DNA of 64,000 bases, from contig NZ_QLLL01000002.1 in assembly GCF_003259335.1 (NCBI RefSeq), positions 310,001 through 374,000 on the forward strand, given 5' to 3'. Position numbers and translations under genes: made by a program. Each line of letters begins with the position of its first letter. Positions within the stretch are counted from its first letter, which is position 1. Positions 57,070 through 64,000 of the stretch are shown here, in pieces. The notes beneath the pieces were generated by a model. It saw only the letters and a list, made by a program, of their open reading frames with translations. It was not told the DNA's origin and searched no databases. The stretch comes from Chitinophaga skermanii (GTDB lineage: Bacteria; Bacteroidota; Bacteroidia; Chitinophagales; Chitinophagaceae).

Positions 57070-59280
57070 CTATTCTACCCACACTTCATCACAAGCCGTC
57101 ATTACCTTCCGGTTGCGGGTAAAACGCCAAGCAGGCAATTGATCTAAAGGAATAGCTGTGAGCTTAATATAACGAATCTCTTGCTGCACTTCGGCCGCTA
57201 TTTTCAAGAAGGAAATATCGTAATCTTCCAACGGTTCCGGTGTAGAAACGGTATCGATGGTTGTATACGTTTGACCATCGCGGGAGACTTCAATTTTCGT
57301 AAAATGGGGAGCAAAAATCCAATGCCGTGCATCTTGCAAGAAACGGGTTTGGATACGTTGTACTTTCATCACCTTCCCAATATCAATGGTAGCCTCGAGT
57401 GGATGATCGTATACCAATTGCCAGTTGTAGCTGAAATCGTTGTAACCCGGTGTTTCGTCGATAAGTGTTTGCAACCCGTTGGCAGGGTAACTGGCTTCGA
57501 ATGGGTACTTCAATTTCACCGTACCTTTAGCAGCTAGGTTGGTGCGTACACCGGCTGCAAATATTTGTTGCCATTCCTTTTCATACGCATCGAGATGTAT
57601 ACCACCTTCCGATAATTCTTGCACGCCTGCATTTTTAGCGACCTTTAAAAAATGATCTACGCGGCGTGGGAAGTTTGCTTTTACTTGCCAAGTACCTTTT
57701 ACTTGCTCGAAAATACCGTTCGCACGATGATGGTAAAAACGGGCTTGTTGCAAGTATACATACTCTTGCGACAGGCGTACTTCTGCTACTCGCCTCATAC
57801 GTAGGGTATCGCCTTCTACAGCGGCTTCTGCTTTATCGAGTGCCGTACTAAATGCATCCATGTGAACGGGAGAAAGATACCTGTTATGATCGTTTACCGG
57901 GTTACCATAAATATCCAACCGTGTTTGCGCGGCTTTAATGGCATCGGTGAGTAGTTGTAAATAAGTGCGAATATATTGTGCGGCACGGCCGTAATAGTTA
58001 TCGAGGAAATCGCGTTCCCATGTTAATGGGTCTACCGTAGGTGCCCATAGTGTTTTGGCGCTTACATAGCTTTTTAAAGCTGCCATATCACTATACGTAT
58101 ATCCACTACCCTGTTCAAATACACCACTGATACCCTGCGTTTCGAAGTATTGCAAATTTTGGGCAATTAGCTGGGCATTCATGAAAGGGGTTAAGTAATT
58201 CGTGAATTGCGTACAATAGTCCCACACCATGAGATGCGAAGTTTTATCTTTCCATGCTTGCAAATCCGCTCTAAAACTAGCCGCGGAAGGATCTTCGGCG
58301 ATATTCTTCGACCTGAACGCATTGATGGTACTTAACATGATGTGTACATTATCGACAGGCTTTACGTGTTGCGGAGCACGTGCTGTATATAGGTAAGCGA
58401 GTGTTGTAAATTGTTTGGTAGGGAAACGGGCAGCAATTTTATTCACGAAGTGAATGAGCGAGCCTGTTGGGCCACCTTCCGCATCATCTACTTTCCTACA
58501 CAAATCGCATTCACAAAAGCCGAGGCCATCGTTGGCGGAGATACTCCAATATACGGCTTCGGGGTTGGTGCGCATGGCGCTATCGAGGTATTGAATAGCG
58601 ATTTGTAATACGGCTTCATTACTTAAACAAAGCTGTTCGGGTTTTCTTTCACCATTTACCAAGGAGAAATATTCCGGGTGTGCTTTGAAGTATTGGCGAG
58701 GCGGTACCAGCTTATAGAACGAATGTCCCCATAAGCCCCATAAAGCTTCGAACTGTTGCAGCTTGTGCCAGTCGCGGTATTCTTCATCCCAAGTAGCGGG
58801 GAAATATGTTTCGCGGTATATAAATCTTGGTGAGGCTTGTACATGGTAATTAGCCGGTACGGTTAAGTTAGCAGTAGCAGGAACGAAAGCCTGGGCTTGG
58901 TCGTACTTACGAGCTTTCATCACCTCTTCAATAAAGGCATATACACTGTAGATAATTCCTTTCCCTTTTGCTGCTGCGCTGAATTGAAGTTGTTGTGCAT
59001 TCGCGTCGATGGCGTAGGCGCCGTCTTGGAACTGGTCGCCGCTGAGGATGAGAATGTTTTTATTATTGGTGGATTTCTCTAACACGGGAATTTGAGCACC
59101 TGTGCCACGGTAGATATAATCTTGCAAGATAAACGCTGCTTTTGTTTGTTCTTTGGAAGCTTTTGGTGGCAATACAATGTTGTATTGCGATTGATGGTTT
59201 TCAACCAAGGCAATTTGCTGTGCGAATGATGTAGTATGCATCACGATGAAACTAAGTAAACAAACAAAAATTCTCGACAT
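57070..59280 (-). CDS. Secreted DUF4838 protein with C-terminal discoidin-like domain (predicted glycoside hydrolase)
   Basis: A 736-aa exported protein. After the signal peptide (MSRIFVCLLSFIVMHTTSFAQ) comes a small alpha/beta domain like those preceding GH20/GH67 catalytic barrels (ASKEQTKAAFILQDYIYRGTGAQIPVLE). The DUF4838 TIM-barrel-type region spans about residues 150-430, with the Cys cluster GFCECDLCRKVDD and YWSISANDG. A helical region follows, and a C-terminal F5/8 type C (discoidin) carbohydrate-binding domain closes with PEPLEDYDISFLKIAAEVQQEIRYIKLTAI. Activity is unproven for the family. It is 6 bp downstream of the YaiO-type barrel gene, last in an exopolysaccharide operon, which suggests processing of the exported polymer. 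Confidence 0.85.
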   Translation of the reverse strand: MSRIFVCLLSFIVMHTTSFAQQIALVENHQSQYNIVLPPKASKEQTKAAFILQDYIYRGTGAQIPVLEKSTNNKNILILSGDQFQDGAYAIDANAQQLQFSAAAKGKGIIYSVYAFIEEVMKARKYDQAQAFVPATANLTVPANYHVQASPRFIYRETYFPATWDEEYRDWHKLQQFEALWGLWGHSFYKLVPPRQYFKAHPEYFSLVNGERKPEQLCLSNEAVLQIAIQYLDSAMRTNPEAVYWSISANDGLGFCECDLCRKVDDAEGGPTGSLIHFVNKIAARFPTKQFTTLAYLYTARAPQHVKPVDNVHIMLSTINAFRSKNIAEDPSAASFRADLQAWKDKTSHLMVWDYCTQFTNYLTPFMNAQLIAQNLQYFETQGISGVFEQGSGYTYSDMAALKSYVSAKTLWAPTVDPLTWERDFLDNYYGRAAQYIRTYLQLLTDAIKAAQTRLDIYGNPVNDHNRYLSPVHMDAFSTALDKAEAAVEGDTLRMRRVAEVRLSQEYVYLQQARFYHHRANGIFEQVKGTWQVKANFPRRVDHFLKVAKNAGVQELSEGGIHLDAYEKEWQQIFAAGVRTNLAAKGTVKLKYPFEASYPANGLQTLIDETPGYNDFSYNWQLVYDHPLEATIDIGKVMKVQRIQTRFLQDARHWIFAPHFTKIEVSRDGQTYTTIDTVSTPEPLEDYDISFLKIAAEVQQEIRYIKLTAIPLDQLPAWRFTRNRKVMTACDEVWVE

Positions 59281-59286
59281 ATATCT

Positions 59287-61158
59287 TTAAAACCGTTGTT
59301 GCAAGCTAATGTAAAAATCGTACTGGTTATAACTGCCACGGGGTAAGTTTTGCTTCGTCCAATTGGCTATAAAACCCAAGGTAGTACTATACCCGATCGA
59401 TTTCTGTATGCCTGCACCTATGTTATATGCTTTGTATTGATAGATCTCGTTGAAAAGGTTATTACGACTACGGTCGTCGGGCGATATGCCATAACCACCG
59501 AGTAGGGTAACGTAACTACGACGATCATCAAAGTAATAACGGTTTGTTAAGGCAAAAACCGGGTATACTGTTCCATTATCGAAGGTCGTGTAATTACGAA
59601 TATTCACCCAATAATTATTCCACGATTTTGCAATGGAGGCCGTAGGTATGTACAAGTTGGCGCTATCGATACGTAAATAGCGTATACCTAGTTCTACCTC
59701 CCAATCTTTCGGTAGTGAGCGGAACAGGGAATAGCCTAATCGTACTTCCGGGAAGGCCGTGGTATTGGGCGCATAGCTAACGATACCATATGAGTAATAT
59801 TTTTTACCATGTTTGATGTATGCTTCTAATTCAGCTTGTACGCCATCATCGGCACGGTTCGCGTAGTTTACACGGGCGGCGATGGTACCGAAGTTAAAAT
59901 AGCGTAGGTATTGTACGCTCGTCATACTAGCGGTGGGAATATTGTTGCTATAGAACGATTGTAGGCGGAATACGCCGATCATGTTTTTATACGATTGATA
60001 TTTGAGTTCTTTCGTGTATTGCTGCCAACCTGGCTCGGCGGGTGTTACTTGTTTGGCGGTATTATACGCGGCTTTGTATTCGTTTTTATTTTCGAGGGCA
60101 ATGGTTTTATAGCGTAATAGGCTTGTTTCGCCGGGGAATAAGCCGAGTGTATAATTGGCGTAGCGCAAGGTGCTATCGTAATTGGATTGCAAAAGGTAAT
60201 TGCGCGTGATTTGTGTGAGCAAAGTGCTATCATTGGGCTTCATCTTATTTCCCCCGTACAAATAGCGCAAAGCTAGTGGCAAACTATCGGCCTTCTCTGC
60301 TTTCCTGGCGGCTACTAAGCTTTGATCGATATAGAAATCGCGGTAATGATTATTCGATGATGCCATGTTTTGCGTAATGTATAGGGCACTATCGTGCTGG
60401 TTTTGCGCGGCTTTTACCGTGGCATATTTGAATTGATACGCTGTATCGGCCGGGTATTGGTGGCGTAGCAGTTGCATGTAATCGCCGGCTTGTTGCAACC
60501 GGTTTTCGCCCATCGATAAATTGAAGCTTTGTTCTAGGGCGTCTTTTTGTTGCGGGTCGATTTGTAGCACAGCGTGGTAGTATTGTAAGGCTTCGGCGTA
60601 ATGGCCTTCGTTTCTAGCCGTGCGTGCTTTAAATAAGAGTTGGTCAACTTGGAGCTGTTTAATTTTCTCTTCTCCCGGGTATAAATTCCTCAATTGCGCC
60701 AATGTTTCGTTGGCGGCGGGTAATTGTAACTGCTGTTGCATATCCCATTTTCGCAATAACCAAGCTTGATCGTTCGGCACGTACAATAATGCTTTGTTGG
60801 CATAGGATAATGCGTTTTGTAATACACCGCGGTTAACTTCCAGGTTATATAAATATTGTAGTACGGTTAAGTTATTCGGTTGATGTTGCAATACAATGCG
60901 CCAATCTTGTAAGGCTTGCTGCGGCTGGTTTTGCAAAGCAAAAATCCTTCCTCTTACCACATATAAATCCCAATAATGCGGGTCTATTTCAATGGCTTCA
61001 TTTATCAAATCCATCGCTTGATCATATTGCTGGGTTTGATTCAGTGCTGTAAGTGCTTTCTTATACACCTCATCTACACTTACCTTCTTCTGTCCCATTA
61101 CAACCAAGCACGGCAACAAACTGCAACTGATAATGAGCACGAGTTTTTTCACTTGCAT
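59287..61158 (-). CDS. TPR plus YaiO-type outer-membrane beta-barrel protein (PgaA-like exporter)
   Basis: A 623-aa outer-membrane protein. Signal peptide QVKKLVLIISCSLLPCLVVMGQ. TPR solenoid over about residues 30-390 (YDQAMDLINEAIEIDPHYWDLYVVRGRIFALQNQPQQALQDWRIVLQHQPNN is the first pair). C-terminal barrel of about 220 residues with alternating aromatic strands, for example VQYLRYFNFGTIAARVNYANRADDGVQAELEAYIK, ending YNQYDFYISLQQRF with the terminal aromatic typical of barrel insertion. The combination mirrors PgaA, the TPR-barrel porin that exports poly-N-acetylglucosamine, although this barrel is of the smaller YaiO type. It is 5 bp after the GT2 gene. Confidence 0.88.
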   Translation of the reverse strand: MQVKKLVLIISCSLLPCLVVMGQKKVSVDEVYKKALTALNQTQQYDQAMDLINEAIEIDPHYWDLYVVRGRIFALQNQPQQALQDWRIVLQHQPNNLTVLQYLYNLEVNRGVLQNALSYANKALLYVPNDQAWLLRKWDMQQQLQLPAANETLAQLRNLYPGEEKIKQLQVDQLLFKARTARNEGHYAEALQYYHAVLQIDPQQKDALEQSFNLSMGENRLQQAGDYMQLLRHQYPADTAYQFKYATVKAAQNQHDSALYITQNMASSNNHYRDFYIDQSLVAARKAEKADSLPLALRYLYGGNKMKPNDSTLLTQITRNYLLQSNYDSTLRYANYTLGLFPGETSLLRYKTIALENKNEYKAAYNTAKQVTPAEPGWQQYTKELKYQSYKNMIGVFRLQSFYSNNIPTASMTSVQYLRYFNFGTIAARVNYANRADDGVQAELEAYIKHGKKYYSYGIVSYAPNTTAFPEVRLGYSLFRSLPKDWEVELGIRYLRIDSANLYIPTASIAKSWNNYWVNIRNYTTFDNGTVYPVFALTNRYYFDDRRSYVTLLGGYGISPDDRSRNNLFNEIYQYKAYNIGAGIQKSIGYSTTLGFIANWTKQNLPRGSYNQYDFYISLQQRF

Positions 61159-61163
61159 GTTGA

Positions 61164-62615
61164 TTATTTATGGGGTGAAGGCAAAGCCACTTGTTGTTTA
61201 AATCCTTTCCGGAGCATATTGCCCCAGCTATGTTTCTTCCCGAATAGTTGGTAACAATATCCTTTCAAGGCAAAAAACACCACTAAAGGATGGTATAAAA
61301 GGGGTTCTATAAATGCCATTAAACATAAGCTCGCCGCTTCTTTCCATGTTTTGTAATAACTCGTCGTAATTTTATCCCAGCAAATAGCCATCGTAGTAAT
61401 CAATATCGAATAAGTATAAATGAACACGAGTAAAATCAAGGCAAATTCCCAATTGATTTTCCCGGTTACTACGATATAGATGTAATACAGGATGCCTACT
61501 GTTTCAATAATAGGAGCCAATAATTCAAAGAAGAAGTTGTAAGGAAATACAATCCAACCTAAGCGTTTATACTTAGGGTTGAAAAGGATTTTAAAATGTG
61601 AGCCAAAAATTTGCAGCAAGCCACGTCCCCAGCGGGTACGTTGACGACCGTATATTTTTAAAGTAGACGGGCCTTCTGTCCAGCATAAAGTTTCGGGTAC
61701 ATATCGAATGGCATAGGGTTCTTTCTCCCGGCACATGTAGGCTGCCATGCGAATCATCATATCCATATCTTCCCCGAAGCTGGCGGGGTCGTAACCACCG
61801 GCTTTAATCACAATTTCTTTATCGAATAATCCCAAACCGCCGGAAACATTGGGTACAGCGTTCATCATCGACCAGCCTGTTTTTCCCAGTACGAATGAAC
61901 GAATATATTCTACCTCTTGGAAACGCGGGAGCAATTCCCGTGGCGGACGTACACGCGTAATCATACCGGCGTCTACTTCGCAGGAATTGACCATGCGCAA
62001 CGTGGCGCCGGTAGCAATTACGCGGACTTCCTCATCCATGAATGGTTGGATAAGTTTCAGTAGTGTTTTCGGGTCGAGGATGCAATCTACATCTGTATTC
62101 AAAAAGTAATTAAAGTGCGCAGCATTAATGCCTGCATTAACGGCGTCGGCCTTGCTTTTACCATTGATTTTATCGATCACCAGTAACTTGGCATATGCCT
62201 GGTTGGTAGATTTATAGAATGCCTTTACTGGCTGTGAGGGTATTTGTTGATAATAGGCATAAGGTACTTGCACAAGTTCGAACTCGGCGATAAGTTTCGT
62301 TAATGTATCGTCGGTACTGCCATCGTTTACGATAATTACTTCGAAGCGTGGATAGTTCAACGTAAGTAGTGAACGAACGTTGTAAATAATAGTAACCCCT
62401 TCATTGAATGCAGGTGCAATCACGGAAATACCCGGTGTAAGGGGGCTGGCTACGAGCGATACTTGGTCGCGCAGTACACGTTTTCGTTTATAATTGAGAA
62501 CGCCTACATACGAGAGCATGGCGAGTAATGCATACAGCATGAAAATGGCTGTACAGTAAACGAACATCGCGTTTTCATATAACGATTGAAAAAATTGCCA
62601 AGTAATGTTCTGCAT
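61164..62615 (-). CDS. Processive family 2 glycosyltransferase (PgaC/BcsA-like polysaccharide synthase)
   Basis: A 483-aa inner-membrane polysaccharide synthase. One membrane helix (MFVYCTAIFMLYALLAMLSYVGVL) precedes the cytosolic GT-A domain: ISVIAPAFNEGVTIIYNVRSLL, first Asp in VNDGSTDD (Asp98), DxD as TDVD (Asp175, Asp177), catalytic acid in FGEDMD (Glu282, Asp283) and the processivity motif GRQRTRWGRG (Q325-x-x-R328-W329). Three or four C-terminal helices follow. All four D,D,D,Q(Q/R)xRW elements are present, so it should make a beta-linked homopolymer and move it across the inner membrane. Polymer identity cannot be read; no PilZ domain is present. Its ATG overlaps the upstream stop by one base (TGATG). 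Confidence 0.92.
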   Translation of the reverse strand: MQNITWQFFQSLYENAMFVYCTAIFMLYALLAMLSYVGVLNYKRKRVLRDQVSLVASPLTPGISVIAPAFNEGVTIIYNVRSLLTLNYPRFEVIIVNDGSTDDTLTKLIAEFELVQVPYAYYQQIPSQPVKAFYKSTNQAYAKLLVIDKINGKSKADAVNAGINAAHFNYFLNTDVDCILDPKTLLKLIQPFMDEEVRVIATGATLRMVNSCEVDAGMITRVRPPRELLPRFQEVEYIRSFVLGKTGWSMMNAVPNVSGGLGLFDKEIVIKAGGYDPASFGEDMDMMIRMAAYMCREKEPYAIRYVPETLCWTEGPSTLKIYGRQRTRWGRGLLQIFGSHFKILFNPKYKRLGWIVFPYNFFFELLAPIIETVGILYYIYIVVTGKINWEFALILLVFIYTYSILITTMAICWDKITTSYYKTWKEAASLCLMAFIEPLLYHPLVVFFALKGYCYQLFGKKHSWGNMLRKGFKQQVALPSPHK

Positions 62616-63766
62616 CAATATTTTATTAAAGGATTGAGTGCATGCTGCAAATGCAAATGTTCATCGCCTGCGCTTGTATTCAATAACTTTTCTATTTCGA
62701 TGCCCGCGGTAAAGCGGTGCCGCTCGATGGATTTTGCGCTGTGTTTCCGAAGGAGGAAATCGTTGGCACTAGTATGGAAAATGTATTCCAAGAAAGGTAA
62801 ATATCTACCGGTGCCGATTCTTCCTATTGCTTTTAGAATCTCAATTTGTACGGGTAGCTCTTCATACGAATAACGCATCACCAATATATCTTCGGCTTCT
62901 TGCGCCATAAGTTTACCGAGGCTATTCACCGCTTCTGCGCGGATGGCTACAAGTGGAGAATCCAATAAAGCGATCATGCGCGGGATAGCGTCGAACTGCA
63001 TGAAGTGGACGGCCAACTTCAAGCTGAAAGACACAACGGAAGGATGATATTGCTCGTTCATCCACTTTGCAAATGCCGGGATGGCAAGCCCTTGCCTATC
63101 TGTAATAATTTTAAATAATTCGAACTGCTCCCACGATACGAGGGGGGCATTGATATGATCGAGGAAGGAGAAGGGATGATCTTCGCTGATTTTTACGATA
63201 TAGCACCTGGCCATACCGCGTACATACCGGTTACGATGCTGGGTAAGGTGGAGGGCTTGGGATTCGTACCCACCAATTTCCATATTAAACAATTCGCCCA
63301 AGGCCCCTACTTTCTTACTCCAACTTAAAGCGTGTAAATCCCTAGCAGCATCCTTCTGTAAGCCAAGCGCGATATACAATTGGCGTAAACTCTCCGACAC
63401 ACTGCCGCTGAAATTCGATCGATATTTCTGTAACCTGTGTACTAAAATACGGCGCGCCCAACGTTTGTGTAAAGGCAAATGTTGGAACGCTGCCGTAGGT
63501 AAAAAAACAATTGTGGCAATATCTCTAACAGGTTCGCTGGAAATAATATGTTCCATAATCAACATATCAATCTGCGAACGTAAACGTTGTCCGCGCCTAC
63601 GATAATAAAAACGTATCACACGAATCATCAATATACGGAGAAACACCAATACTGTAGCCCCGATAGCGAGTAACGATACAACAATCGCTCCTTGGATGAA
63701 CACAGGTAAATCGTAGAACGATTGTGTTTGCCAGCTATACGGGAGTATGGTGTATCCTAGTTTCAT
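62615..63766 (-). CDS. Membrane-anchored HEAT-repeat protein
   Basis: A 383-aa protein with one N-terminal membrane helix (IQGAIVVSLLAIGATVLVFLRILM) and a strongly basic juxtamembrane stretch (RVIRFYYRRRGQRLRSQ). A cytoplasmic alpha-solenoid of HEAT-like repeats follows, for example AIPRMIALLDSPLVAIRAEAVNSLGKLMAQEAEDILVMRYSYEELPVQIEILKAIGRIGTGRYLPFLEYIF near residues 275-345. It lies between a response regulator and the polysaccharide synthase, overlapping both genes (4 bp and 1 bp). That suggests an adaptor passing the response-regulator signal to the synthase (inference). Confidence 0.85.
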   Translation of the reverse strand: MKLGYTILPYSWQTQSFYDLPVFIQGAIVVSLLAIGATVLVFLRILMIRVIRFYYRRRGQRLRSQIDMLIMEHIISSEPVRDIATIVFLPTAAFQHLPLHKRWARRILVHRLQKYRSNFSGSVSESLRQLYIALGLQKDAARDLHALSWSKKVGALGELFNMEIGGYESQALHLTQHRNRYVRGMARCYIVKISEDHPFSFLDHINAPLVSWEQFELFKIITDRQGLAIPAFAKWMNEQYHPSVVSFSLKLAVHFMQFDAIPRMIALLDSPLVAIRAEAVNSLGKLMAQEAEDILVMRYSYEELPVQIEILKAIGRIGTGRYLPFLEYIFHTSANDFLLRKHSAKSIERHRFTAGIEIEKLLNTSAGDEHLHLQHALNPLIKY

Positions 63767-64000
63767 ACAGCAGTTTTTTCTATCAGCCGGTTGACACGCA
63801 ACACGAGCTCTGATGGTACAAATGGTTTCCTCAAATAATCGTCCACCCCTAGTTCAAAACCATCTGTGATGGACGATTCATGTGTGATCGCTGAAATAAT
63901 GATTACCGGTACATTCGTGTTGGTGCTACTATTTTTAATCTTGCTCACTAATTCGAAACCATTGGCGAATGGTAACATAATGTCGGTGATCACAAGATCA
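63763..64000 (-). CDS. Response regulator receiver domain (5' truncated)
   Basis: C-terminal 78 or so residues of a CheY-like receiver. The frame is open at the window edge, and the phosphoacceptor segment DLVITDIMLPFANGFEL shows the start lies further right. The switch residues are IIISAITHE (Ser/Thr) and DDYLRKPF (Lys). The protein stops shortly after the receiver domain, with no DNA-binding domain at this end. Its TGA overlaps the ATG of the HEAT gene by 4 bp (ATGA), so it is the upstream member of the exopolysaccharide operon and likely acts by protein contact. Confidence 0.88.
   Translation of the reverse strand, partial: DLVITDIMLPFANGFELVSKIKNSSTNTNVPVIIISAITHESSITDGFELGVDDYLRKPFVPSELVLRVNRLIEKTAV

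Overview
The window looks like chromosome from a Bacteroidota member, most likely Chitinophagaceae (a Chitinophaga-like soil bacterium). The reasons are two ECF sigma/FecR/SusC/SusD loci, many starts without a Shine-Dalgarno sequence, repeated Bacteroidota-type -7 boxes (TAnnTTTG) a short way upstream of starts, and many secreted hydrolases. Genus-level placement is inference. I see no transposase, integrase, phage gene or CRISPR array. Both ends cut through genes.

Region by region. 1-445: tail of a beta-repeat surface protein. 446-1962: a 1.5 kb gene-free stretch packed with short phased repeats (10- and 11-bp units), G-runs and hairpins. 1963-10547: orphan repeat protein, peptidase E, DNA polymerase IV with a DUF2071 partner, a TPR protein, and a BlaI/BlaR1-type pair with a recognisable promoter and operator. 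10642-17093: small metabolic and hypothetical genes (SRPBCC, two VOC proteins, a luciferase-like oxidoreductase, a GH18 protein, twin membrane proteins, a DinB-fold protein). 17123-17195: tRNA-Lys(CTT). 17453-25735 (+): locus A, ECF sigma, FecR, SusC, SusD, TlpA-like thioredoxin. 25915-32365: Crp-like regulator, SDR, SPFH protein, S41-like protease, double NTF2-like protein, GNAT, PP2C-like phosphatase. 43126-32419 (-): locus B, the same five-part logic with a dipeptidyl peptidase IV inserted between SusD and the thioredoxin. 43309-44846: a three-gene HipB/HipS/HipT-type toxin-antitoxin module, followed by a second 11-bp phased array. 45271-50873: Na+/H+ antiporter, small and unknown genes, GH92 alpha-mannosidase. 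51310-57063: a complete trans-4-hydroxyproline to 2-oxoglutarate catabolic operon with a divergent AraC regulator. 57070-64000 (-): an operon of response regulator, HEAT-repeat membrane protein, processive GT2 synthase, TPR/YaiO-type beta-barrel and DUF4838 hydrolase. It reads as a Pga-like exopolysaccharide synthesis and export machine with unusual parts.

How the parts fit. Loci A and B each pair an outer-membrane SusCD importer carrying an STN signalling domain with its own sigma/anti-sigma switch and a periplasmic CGPC thioredoxin. The DPP IV in locus B points to peptides as its cargo. Hydroxyproline use and secreted peptidases fit degradation of protein or collagen-like material. The strongest candidates for something undescribed are the phased 10/11-bp repeat arrays (446-1962 and 44943-45041), the twin G-run/hairpin modules at 814-963, and the DUF4838-containing exopolysaccharide operon at the right edge.
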